From the NCBI GenBank assembly GCA_034359265.1, contig CP136895.1:43046001-43110000 (forward strand): 64,000 bases of DNA, in the 5' to 3' direction. Each line of letters begins with the position of its first letter. Position 1 is the stretch's first letter. Under the pieces are notes generated by a model, which made no database searches, was not told the DNA's origin, and saw only the letters and a list, made by a program, of their open reading frames with translations. Shown piece by piece: positions 32,408 through 43,335 of the stretch. The stretch comes from Canna indica. Lineage: Eukaryota > Streptophyta > Magnoliopsida > Zingiberales > Cannaceae. Made by a program: the position numbers and the translations under genes.

Positions 32408-34911
32408 TGTCATGCCCCAACTCAGGGTACGCATGACTGACCAGGATACGAGTCAGTACCCCGAAGCCTACCAAATGCACTGACTAACAATTTTCAAAAG
32501 AACTCATAAACAGAACACATCAAGTATCGACCAAAACCAACGATAATAACTTCTATTAGAAGTTCAAACTAGTTTGATAACACCAAGTTTTAAAACACCA
32601 TAAGTTTCAAATAGAACAACCGAAAGTTTTTCCAAATAAACATTTAAGTTTTAACAGAAGAAACCCAGTGCATACATCAGACACTAATAGACACGACTAT
32701 GACTAAATCCTGCTAGCTATGAGATCTGCGCCCACGCGTACTCTGTTGCGCGCCATGCCACCAAGCCGTACCTCACTGGTTGGGCTCTGCAAAACAACAA
32801 GAAAGGAAAACCATGAGTTCATGAGGAACTCAGTGAGCGGTTCTTTCGAACCTTCGCTTAAAACCTCGGCAATCACACATATAAGGAAGTTATCAACTCA
32901 CATTCCATAAATATTCAGTGTGACAAAATGGATGAGTGGATGAACCGGCCTCTCGGGCCCATATCCACGATGCAAGTTCGTCCAATAAAGGCCTACAGTA
33001 TATATGGAAGGTACAATCCTTCCTCCACTTGACTCGGCCGGTCGGCCTACTCAAATCAGCCCCTATGGGCTCCTTATTTAGAGAATTTTACACTTCGGAT
33101 CTGTCAACTAGGATGGCCACTAGTTTTAGTGATCCTCCGGGTTAGGGATAGCTAGTCCCAACCCACTCGGGTCTACCATCAGCGTGGCCTACTGACGAAA
33201 TCTTAAGACCCTCCACCACCCGGGTCTAACACCTAGCGGGCCCGCTGGTGCAATCTCAAGACCGTATGAACCGCTGAGTCGTGTGCTTGCCATCCGGCTA
33301 GTGACACTTCTCAGTAGACCATCAACCACAACCCAAACCAACTGTGCCAAAATGTTGTGTTTTGCATTCCGAGCATTGCCCATGTCCAACCCCTACCTTA
33401 GGGTATTCTTGTTTTCGTATTTGAAACACCTAGTGTATGTGTCCTGTATCTATGTTAAATTATACTACAAGTCATCTAACCGTTCTTCCTAGAGCGAGCG
33501 AACTCGCCGACTGGGTAGGCACTCGACCTACCATTTTCACATCGCTTACCAATTTCATTATGGATGATAACATCATGAAGAACCGAATTAGAAAGTAAGT
33601 AATGTAGAGGTTTTAAATCAATATGGAACATACACTAGCATGGCAACAATTAAACATAATATAAGCAATTTAATGAGACCTTTCTTGACTACATATACCA
33701 TGTAAGCATTGACAAGAACATTTCCAAAAGGATAACATAGATCTAACCCAACAATTCATAACATGAATATGGATTTACATTAGCATGAACATGAATGCAC
33801 GTTAAATGGAGGGATAGGAACAACTACACAAAATCATTTGTTTCCTCCCCCTTTTCCCTTGATCGGCCGAAGCTTGAGCAAGGTAACCCTTGCTCGGCCG
33901 AACCACTTATGTGGGAGGGGCTGGAATTTATGCATTCTTATCAATAGAATCAATAAACATAAACTTAAATTTACATCTAACATTTAACCATGAAGGTGCA
34001 AGTTAAGGCGATATAGGTAGGAGATCCGACAAACCAATAAAAATAGCCCAACTATTTTTTTCCCCTTTCTACTACTCGGCCCACTCGAGCAGGATAATGT
34101 CCTTTCTCAGCTGAACCTCTTAGGGGTGGTGGACATGGCTGCAACATCCACTCGAGTGTCAATCCAAAAGCAAAAACAAAGCGAACACAAGTCGATACGC
34201 AAGTTGCACGTCGAGCGAGAAAATTGGGGAAAATTTTGGAATGACCTTTCCCCTTTTTCCTTGACTTGGCCAGCCCCTTAAAACAAGAATCAACACGTAT
34301 AAAACCATGAAATCACAGCATATACAATGATCTAAGAATCTAACATAGAGAAAACATCTCGATCGGCAAAACTCGTGAAGAAGAATCCCGATTTCCAAAT
34401 CTATGGGGCCGGTCACCCGCCTCCCCTCAACTTCTATCTAACCACTCACCTTGAATTAAATCACGAAGAAATCTTGAAGAAATGAGATTCTGATCTCCTC
34501 GTGCGTCGTCGCAAACTCGGCACCGACAAGATCTCCTCCTCCTCTCTCCCTTTCCCCCTCTTGGTGGGCTGCGTGCGGCTCCCTCTTTGAGCCGCACGGG
34601 TGGCTTAGGTGAGGGGTTTTATTCCCCTCATCCAATGATCCATTTGCCCCCGACTTAACTTGACTTATACCCAGTTCGATCTGAGTTCGATTCGGACTCC
34701 GATCTTATCCTCACTCGTGAGTCAAACTCGACTTAATAAGACATCATAAGCAAGAAAGGAAATAACCACCGAACCAATTTAACTTCATATTTCCATGGGT
34801 CGGGTTATACCTTCTACTCGAGGCGAATCCCGTGGCTCGACCCGGCTAACCTCCTACGATGCGCTGCACCAAAAATAGAATTCTATATTAGGAAATTTTT
34901 CGGGTCTTACA
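32408..34911 (-). mobile_element. Solo chromovirus-type LTR in the leader of element C
   Basis: 2504 bp from TGTCATGCCCCAAC to TCGGGTCTTACA with no internal region. It is flanked by the perfect target duplication catct (32403-32407 and 34912-34916). It is related to the LTRs of the chromovirus at 23511-31943 and to 50974-55022. It contains the near-perfect palindrome at 33230-33250 (CACC-t-AGCGGGCCCGCTGGTG). Confidence 0.95.
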
Positions 34912-34931
34912 CATCTACCCTACAAGTTAGA

Positions 34932-35860
34932 ATGTCTAGCAAAATCCAACTACCTCAAGGGTCCTCTATTCATACTCCACCACTCTTCAATGGCAACAAC
35001 TATGCCTATTGGAAGATTCGAATGAATAGCTTCCTTCATTCACTAGGCAAGGATGTATGAAGGATGATCCAAGTAGAGTATAAGCAACCTTCTAAGAACA
35101 TGGATGAGTGGAACCTAGAAGAAATTAGACTCTTTAATGCAAATGACAAGGCCATTAATGCATTATATTGTGGCTTATTTATTAATGAGTTTAATCGGAT
35201 TTCTACTTGTAAGTCCAGGTATGAACTTTGGAATGTCCTAGAGACTACACATGAGGGCACGTCACAAGTTAAGAAATCTAAGATAAACCTTCTCATGCAT
35301 GATTATGAAATGTTTAAAATGCTTTCGCATGAAACAATTGATGCCATGTATGCTCATTTCCAAAATATTATCAATGTCTTATGTAATGTAGGAAAAGATA
35401 TAAAAGAAGAGGATAAGGTAAGGAAGCTCCTTCGATCCCGTCCCAAAGCTTGGGAACCAAAGATAATTGCGGTCATGGAAGCCAAGCAATTGACAACCTT
35501 GAAGCTTACCGAACTAATTGGATCTCTCATGACCCATGAGATCCACATGAGGGCACACAAGGAGGAAGATGCCCCCAAAAGCAAGACCATTGCTTTAAAA
35601 GCATCACACCGGGTTGAAGAACCTTCATCTTTAGAGGAAGAAATGGACGACCATGAAGAAATGGCGACGATGGCAAGAAGGTTCATGAATTTCATGAGGG
35701 ATGGCAAGAGAAGAGGCAAGGGAGGCTACACTTGCTACAATTACAACAAGATTGTGCATCAAAAGAAGGATTGCCCACTTCTCAAGATGGCCTCTACCTC
35801 CAACCCTCACAAGAAAGATAAGTACAAAAAGAAGAAGAAGAAGAAGAAGGCAATGATGGC
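34932..35860 (+). pseudogene. Gag of copia element C, first part
   Basis: The start codon at 34932 opens MSSKIQLPQGSS, then NGNNYAYWKIRM; a stop at about 35057 (TGA where a Trp codon is expected) precedes the long open stretch from 35064. That stretch carries the copia gag-polypeptide domain (ALYCGLFINEFNRIS, YELWNVLETTHEGT, INLLMHDYEMFKM, KLLRSRPKAWEPK) and a zinc knuckle in which one Cys is Tyr (CYNYNKIVHQKKDC). It ends in a lysine run encoded by AAG repeats and is cut at 35860 by a family A element; the reading resumes after the target duplication at 49553. Confidence 0.9.
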
Positions 35861-37114
35861 TGTTGGCCCAAGGGTTCTCCCTAGGCCTTGATCTCTATTT
35901 TGGTGATAACAAACATGTATTTAATATATTTGTGAAGTTTTGAGTTCAAGTTGAGATTACAATACGTGCGCAAAGTTCGTTCGGAGAAATACAAAAATCG
36001 GCAAAAATGGCTTCGAAAACGAGCGAGTAGAAAAATCTAGAGTTGAGATTAGATTTTATGTAATATGTCTCTAGGAATTTTATCCCAAGCTAATTTGTAA
36101 TGTTATCCAAGTCAAAACATGGTAATGGAACCCGGAGACAAAGCGCGCAAGAAGATGGCTGAAAAGAACAACCTCAGCCCAGGTTTGGTCAACCGAGTCG
36201 ATCGACCGAACAAGGCAAAAAATTGGTAGTGGCCAATTCGGTCGACCAGTTGATCAACCGAACAAAGCAAGAAATTGGCAGTAGCCACATTCGGTCGATT
36301 GACTGACTGAATGTGGTCAGAAAGTGGCAGTAGCCCTACGATTGCAAGCGATCGGACGACGTCCAACGGACAAAAAAAACGTCTGTTGAAGTGAACTACC
36401 GAGTGAGGGGTTATAAATACCCCTCACCAACCTTCATTAAGATTTCTTAACAAGCCTTAAAAGCTTCCTAAGTATGATTTGAGCCTTCCAAAGTCGATTT
36501 TCTCGCGCTTGCTTCTCCGATTGATGATTTCTCTCAGGCGCTCATCTTCCCTCGACTCCGGCTTCGATTCGACCTCAACATCTTGTGGAGTTAGAGGCGT
36601 TGAAGGCTTAGAAAGGAGCTCTTAGTTGTGGTTTACTCTTTAGCTCTTTTCATTGTAATTTTACTTGTTACTTGAACTTGATTTTTCATTGTAAGTTTGG
36701 TAGGTGTGCTAGGTTAAACACCTTAGGGTTTTCTTTGTAGAATTGTGTTTTGCCTAAGTGAATAGGTTTGAGGAGTTCTCAAAGGTTTGAGGAGTTCTCA
36801 AAGGGTTGAGAAGCGAGTCCTCGGTTGTATTCAAAGAGAAACACAAGTTCTATAAAGTAGTTGGTTAGAAATCCTTGGTGAGGAGCCAAGGTAGTGGAGT
36901 AGGCGGTTGGCCGAACCACTATAATTACTCGTCTTTGCAAAATGCTTGTTTGATTGTGCTTATTTGCTAATTATTACTCGTCAAGCATCATAATCTAGTA
37001 TAGCGTTGACTTGGTTGCATTTGGAATCAAATCAAAACGAAGTCGAATTTAACGTAGTTCTAACCCAACACTATTTAAACCCCCCTGCCTTCTTGGTTGG
37101 ATATTTGTTTAACA
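35861..37114 (+). mobile_element. 5' LTR of the deleted family A element
   Basis: 1254 bp, TGTTGGCCCAAGGG to TTGTTTAACA. It carries CGACCGA-rich tracts (36180-36360), a hairpin CAACGGAC/GTCTGTTG (36364-36388) and TATAAATA (36412-36419). A 20-bp duplication (gtttgaggagttctcaaagg) is near 36768-36809. Confidence 0.93.
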
Positions 37115-38640
37115 TATCTAAAATAGAGCCTAAAAACATTAAGGAAGCCATAAAAGATAAATTTTAGATAATTGCCATGCAAGAGGAACTAAATCAATTT
37201 GTTAGGAATGATGTTTGAGATTTAGTACCTAGACCTAGTGGACAAACCATAATTGGGACTAAATTGGTGTTCAGAAAAAAGTTAGATGAAGGAGGTTTAG
37301 TCATTAGAAACAAAGCTAGGTTAGTGGCCGAAGGGTATAATCAAGAGGAAGGAATAGATTACAATGAAACTTATGCTCCCGTAGCTAGATTAGAAGCAAT
37401 TCACATGTTTTTAGCTTATGCAAGTTATAAAGGTTTTAAGCATTTTCAAATGGATGTCAAAAGTGCATTTTTAAATGGCTTTATTGATGAAGAAGTTTAT
37501 GTTGAGCAACCCCCAGGTTTTGAAAGTTTTGAGTTTCCAAACCACATTTTTAAACTTAAAAATGCTTTGTATTGTTTAAAAACAAGCCCCTAGGGCTTGG
37601 TATGAACGGCTTTCCACATTTTTGATTGATCAAGGTTTTAGCATTGGAAAAGCTGATGTTTCTCTCTTCATTAAAAATGATAAAAATGACATTTTTCTTT
37701 TGCAAATTTATGTGGCAGATATTATATTTGGTGCTACTAATGAATTACTTTGTGAGTGGTTTGCAAAGTGTATGCAAGAGGAGTTTGAGATGAGCATGAT
37801 GGAAGAACTCTCATTCATGCTTGGTCTCCAAATTAAGCAAACCAACAAAGGGATCTTCATATATCAAGCCAAAGACACAAGGGATCTCATCAAAAGATTT
37901 GGGATGAATGAAGCCAAGATAGCTTCTACACCAATGAACACTTCTTAAGGTTGATAAAGATGAAGATGGTGTAAAGGTAGATGAAAAATGATATCGAGGT
38001 ATGATCGGTAGATTTCTCTGTTTAATCGCAAGTAGACCCGATATCATGTTTAGTATTTGTGCATGTGCTAGGTTTCAATCTTGTCCTAAAGTGTCCCACT
38101 TAAGTGTGGTCAAACACATATTGAGATATTTGAAAGGCACATTTGACTTAAGATTACGGTATCCATGTAATGTATCTTTTGATTTAATTGGTTTTTCGGA
38201 TGCCGATTTTGTCGGGTGTAAAGAAGATAGACAAAGCACTAGTAGGTGCTGTCAATTCCTAGGGATGAGTCTTGTTTCTTGGTTTTCAAAGAAATAAAAT
38301 TTGGTTGCACTTTCAACTACCGAAGCGGAATACATCGCTGCGGCTAGTTGTTGTGCACTAGTCTTTTGGATGAAACAAACACTTTTAGATTATGGACTTA
38401 AATATTCATGTATGCGCATGCATTGTTATAATACTAGTGCAATTAATTTAATAAAAAAAAATCCAATTTTACATTCTAGGAACAAGCATATTGATCTAAG
38501 GCACCATTTTTTTGGGATAATGTAGCTAAGGGAAATATATTAGTGGAATTCGTATCCACCGATAAGCAACTTGAGGATATATTTACAAAACCCTTAAATG
38601 AAGAAAGCTTTACAAATTTAAGAATGTAATTAGGGATTTG
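37115..38640 (+). pseudogene. Copia reverse transcriptase and RNase H remnant
   Basis: Pol resumes in the connector (IKEAIKDKF-like), shares a TGA stop after FVRNDV with 7252-7254, and shows RT motifs ARLVAEGYNQEEGIDYNETYA in pieces, DVKSAFLNGF and the box YVADIIFGA, where Ala replaces the first catalytic Asp. RNase H follows with FSDADFVG and TEAEYIAAA. Frameshifts lie near 37580, 37945 and 38298. The sequence is closer to the coding ideal than 7255-8492 in most places but is inactive. Confidence 0.92.
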
Positions 38641-39085
38641 TGTTTTGCCAAGTGATTAAACTTTCAAAATTTACATGCCTTTTGAAAAATTGCATTTCGT
38701 GTAGTATCATCCCACTTATGTAATGCCTTGTAATGGGGTTTTGCGACTTATTGATGTTTGTCTTCTATAGGCTTACATTGATAGGAAGGACTATAGTGAT
38801 AGATGATACTCGATTTTATGATTTTCTCGATTTTATTGATGAAACTCATTAACAGTACCTTGGTTCTTACCCTTTTTGATTAAAGTCAAAAGGGGGAGAA
38901 AAAGCAAGGTCACATTTGTTTTTTGATTCATATTGATAGGGGGAGTTATAAGCTTGATATGCATATTGATAGAGGGAGCATATGTCAAGTTGCAATATAG
39001 GATATGTATGGCTTAACTCAAACTCACAAATGATACTTAGAGTACTTAGAGTTTTATAGAATTTCATGTTTTGTTTGTCATCATC

Positions 39086-39099
39086 AAAAAGGGGGAGAT
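39086..39099 (+). promoter_or_regulatory. Polypurine tract of the deleted family A element
   Basis: aaaaagggggagat directly precedes the LTR start TGTTGGCCC at 39100. Confidence 0.88.
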
Positions 39100-40323
39100 T
39101 GTTGGCCCAAGGGTTCTCTCTAGGCCTTGATCTCTATTTTGATGATAACAAACATGTATTTAATATATTTTTGAAGTTTTGAGTTCAGGTTGAGGTTACA
39201 ATACGCGCACGAAGTTCGATCGGAGAAATACAAAAATCGGCAAACATGGCTTCGAAAATGAGCGAGTAGAAAAATCTAGAGTTGGGATTAGATTTTATGT
39301 AATATGTTTCTAGGAATTTTATCCCAAGATAATTTGTAATGTTATCCAAGTGAAAACTTGGTAATGAAACCCGGAGACGAAGCACACAAGAAGATGGCTA
39401 AAAAAAATAGCCTCAGCCCAGGTTCGATCGACCGGTCGATTGATCGAACAAGGCCAAAAATTGGCAGTGGCCAATTTGATCGATCAGTCGATCGACCGGA
39501 TAAAGCAAGAAATTGGCAGTAGCCGATTCGGTCGACTAGATGGTCGATCAAATATGGCCAAAAAGTGGCAGTACCCTTGCAGTCGCTGGGTGGTCGATCA
39601 ATCAGTCGACCGATGATCGACCGGCAAGCGACCGGACGGCGTCCAACGGGCAGAAAAATGCCCGTTGGAACGAATTGCTGAGTGAGGGGTTATAAATACC
39701 CCTCACCAACCTTCATTTAGATTTCTTAACAAGTCTTAAAAGCTTCCTAAGTGTGATTTGAGCCTTCCAACCGATCGACGATTTCTCTCATGCGCTCATC
39801 TTCCCTCGACTCCGGCTTCAATTCGACATCAACATCTTGTGGAGTTAGAGGCGTTGAAGGCTTGGAAAGGCGCTCTTAGTTGTGGTTTACTCTTTATCTC
39901 TTTTCATTGTAATTTTACTTGTTATTTGAACTTGATTTTTCATTGTAAGCTTGGTAGGTGTGCTAGGTTAAACACCTTAGGTTTTCCTTTGTAGAATTGT
40001 GTTTTGCCTAGATGAATAGGTTTGAGGCATTCTCAAAGGGTTGAGAAGTGAGTCCTCGGTTGTATTGGAAGGGAAACATAAAGTCTATAAAGGACTTGGT
40101 TAGAAATCCTTAGTGTGGAGCCAAGGTAGTGGAGTAGGCGGTTGGCCGAACCACTATAATTACTTGTCTTTGCATTGCTTGTTTGATTGTGCTTATTTGC
40201 TAATTATTACTCGTCAAGCATCTTAATCTAGTAAAACGTTAACTTGGTTGCATTCGGAATCAAAGCAAAATGAAATCGTATTTAACATAGTTCTAACCCA
40301 ACACTATTCAACCCCCACCCTTC
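39100..40323 (+). mobile_element. 3' LTR of the deleted family A element, main part
   Basis: Begins TGTTGGCCCAAGGG and runs to ACCCTTC, where element B enters. The last 22 bases of the LTR (49531-49552, ending GTTTAACA) lie beyond element B after the duplicated ccttc. It contains a CGATCGACCG-rich tract (39420-39640), a 10-bp hairpin CCAACGGGCA/TGCCCGTTGG (39643-39668) and TATAAATA (39691-39698). Confidence 0.93.
39643..39698 (+). promoter_or_regulatory. LTR core promoter: perfect AACGG hairpin plus TATAAATA
   Basis: Perfect 10-bp stem with a six-base loop (gaaaaa) lies 22 bp upstream of TATAAATA. Each arm contains an AACGG core, the core of plant M-phase MYB sites. It is the best preserved example of the module. 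Confidence 0.75.
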
Positions 40324-41557
40324 TATTGGTGAAATGGCCACACTAGAGGGGGGGTTAGTAGTGTGTGATCTAAATCTTTCGCCTAATTCCGGTTTTAATT
40401 GTTTTTGGATTAGTTAGGCCAAGCACAATATTAATAGCAAGTGGAAGCAATAAATATGAATCAATTAACACAAAATAATATATCAATGCTAACACAATTA
40501 TTTTTAGTGGTTTGGCCCCAATGCCTACTCCACTACCTAAGCACCCCGCTTAGGATTTCCAAACTAAGTTTACTAGATTGTATCGTTTCCCTTACAAAGA
40601 GGACTTTACAACCAGAACGTCTCCGCTCTCAAACCGAAGGCACTTCCACACCCCGAAGTATTCTGCCATCCTACGGAGAGCACTCTCCCACCTCAACCTA
40701 AGGGACAACTCAACTAATCCTAGTAAACTATATTTACACCGGTGGAATTAAGCCTCAAACACAAAGGCAACCACCCAATTTTGAGACCTAGTAAACTATG
40801 TCTTTACAAGCTCAAATACAATGAAATAAACAAGAAAATATACAAGTAATGGAGAAAAAATACAACAACACAAATACTTAGCTCCAACACAAAGAATCCT
40901 AGCTCCTCTTGATGCCTTGATGATGAATCAAATCAAGCTTAAGGCAAACTCAAGAAAAAACAAGGTAGAAAGCTAGGGTTTCAACAAAGATGGCTCGATC
41001 AAAGCTTGTAGGTGTCAAAGGATGTCCCATGAAGCATTGGAGGGTCATAGGAAGGCTTAGAAGGCCTTTAAATAAGCAGACCACCAAGTGGTGGTCGGGC
41101 ACAATGGGTATAAACGGCTTTTTTTCAAGCCGTTATATCGTCGGTCGCTGGTCCGGTCGAATGTCGGTCGACAGACCAAGCGACCGCCTGTAATATCCTA
41201 GATATTTTATTTTATTTTTCCTCTCATGGTTTGTGTTTGCCAGCCTAGCGGATTTGTTCGAGATCGAGCTGAGTCGAGTCGACTCATGGTCCAGTGCGAG
41301 CTTGTGAGCTCGAGTAAGTAGGATATGAAATATATGAATTAGGCTTGAATAGTTTAGTTTATTCAATTTGATGTTGTGTATGCATAATTGTTTAATTATG
41401 TTATGTGGATGTGCTTATTTAATTAGTTATGATTTATTATGAGATTAGAATAAGATTTAATTAAGTTAATTTAAGTTAGCGGGTTCAGGTTCAGGTTCGG
41501 CTTAAGGTGGATGCGGGTTGGATAAAGGGTTTAGAGGGGTTAGGGTTGAGGAGGGAG

Positions 41558-41564
41558 TATAAAA
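41558..41564 (+). promoter_or_regulatory. TATA box of the 2.77-kb LTR
   Basis: TATAAAA within gggagTATAAAAccccct. Transcription starting near 41590 would put the downstream GC-rich region and the hairpin array into the leader of an element RNA. Confidence 0.6.
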
Positions 41565-43035
41565 CCCCCTCCCCTTGGCTTGTGGCTCCTATTTTGGAGC
41601 CACCCAAATTTTTTGAGAAGAGGAGCCAGCCACCAGCCAAGCCGCCAGCTGGCCCCCCCTTCTCTTTCCCCTTGGAGCTGCCGCCACCCGGAGCCGAGCC
41701 GCCGCTTAAAGCCCTTCCCTTCTCCTCTCTTCTTCTTCCTTCCATGTGGAGCCGAGCCGAGGGAGTCGCCAGCAAGCCAGCCGCCCCCTCTTGCTTCCCT
41801 TTTTCCCCTTGGAGTTGGCAGCTTGGGAGGAGCCGCCGCCTTCCTTCCTTTCTTTTGGGGTTGAGCCGCCGGATTTCAGAGCCAAAATTGGAGGCCGTCA
41901 ATTGAATTTTCTTCTCCAATCATCTTTCCAAATTATGTGAGTGGTTTTACTCTCTCTCTTTAGGGATTTCTTCGAATTCTTGAAGCCATTCTTGGCGGCT
42001 TATCGTTCTTGATTTGTTTCGATGATTTCTCAAGTTATTGCTGTGTTTTCTTATGGTTTGTGCTTGAGGAGGCCCTAAACTCTCCCCTATGGGGCTCGAC
42101 AACCCTAGGATAAACCTAGGGGTGCTCGGCCAAGGCGGAAATCGGGGTTGCCCTCAAGGTGTTCGATGAAATGCCCGAATGAGCATTCTTGTTACCTTGA
42201 TGTGCAAATCTTGATTTCTTTACCTAAATAGGTTCTTGATTTATGGATTGCATGCCTTAGATTTAAATCTGTGATTTTTGGGTAGAAATCATATTATAGG
42301 ATCAAGATCCTGATATTTATGCCATTGGGATTCTTGGAAAGGGGTTCTTAATCTTGATGTTTGTTTATTGACTAAGGTGTTGTAGATTCTTGTTAATCTT
42401 TATTAATAAGCATAAAATCTGTAAAATTAATCTTGAGATTAGTATTATGTCCTAATGATAATTAAGGATTTATTTTTTGTTAATTTTTGAATTTAGTTTC
42501 ATGATATGCTGAAAATTGAATGTTGCTGGAATTTTATGGTGAGATGATGAATCTGTGCTATTTTTAGATTGCTTGTTGTGGTGTGTGTATTACTCTGAAT
42601 ATAGTCGTGTAACCTATCGTTTCGACAAAAAAACATAGTTTGGAAATATAGGACACAATTTGGAGACTTGATTCGGGTTAGATACATCAGAACTGGGCAC
42701 AACAGTAATCTAAAACAAAACCCTAAAACAAAGCCCTAATCTTGGTGATCTAAATTTTAATTGCATAATTAAAAATTGGGTTAAGGGTCAACATAATCTG
42801 TTATGAACCAACACATAAAGTTTGCATGAAATAAAATCGCACGGGTTCATGACATTACGGGTCTAAGAGATAGCGATCGATGTTGGAGTGTTGAGACGCT
42901 TCTTGATAATTACACCCCTAGGACACCGTAGGAGAATCTTGACTTAGGTCATGTTGTGCCATATCTTTATGAATGACGGAGTGGCTCAATTAGGAGCCGG
43001 ATTGCGGGCTAGGCCCGGAAAGATGGATGGCAAAT

Positions 43036-43335
43036 TCCCAACCTGTAGACAAAGTTCGGAGGGCCTTTCTCAATTGTTCTAATTTGGCCTCGTGGGATAA
43101 GTTCGGAGGGCCTACCCGATTATTCCCGAGGTGATTTTTATTTGAAGAGGAATAAGTTCGGACGGCCTTTCCTGATTATTCCTGTGATGTCTTAAAAGAG
43201 TAAGTTCGGAGGGCCTACCCGATTACTTTTGTGATGTCACATCTCGAGGAGCAAGTTCGGAGGGCCTTTCCGGTTGCTCCCGAGTTTTCTTATACTAGGA
43301 TAAGTTTGGAGGGCCTTTCCGATTATCTTAGTATA
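43036..43335 (+). repeat. Tandem array of covarying hairpin units
   Basis: Five clear units, spaced about 50 bp, each with a conserved loop gttcggagggcct and an own-sequence stem: GGGATAA/TTATTCCC (one bulge, 43094-43127), GGAATAA/TTATTCC (43149-43182), AAGAGTAA/TTACTTTT (one G-T, 43196-43230), CTCG-a-GGAGCAA/TTGCTCCCGAG (43243-43284) and TATACTAGGATAA/TTATCTTAGTATA (one G-T, 43291-43335). A weaker unit precedes at 43049-43080. Inner TCGG/CCGA pairs are kept in most units. Confidence 0.9.

Noticed and set aside
35829..35850. AAG repeat as a separate microsatellite feature
   Set aside because: It encodes the lysine run after the gag zinc knuckle and is a normal part of this gag.
41491..41940. 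Several long open frames on both strands
   Set aside because: This is the GC-rich promoter-leader part of a solo LTR; open in many frames by composition, no recognisable domain.
43036..43335. CRISPR-like array (regular repeats with variable segments)
   Set aside because: The variable segments are complementary arms around a constant loop, the host is a plant genome and the array sits inside an LTR; there is no cas context.
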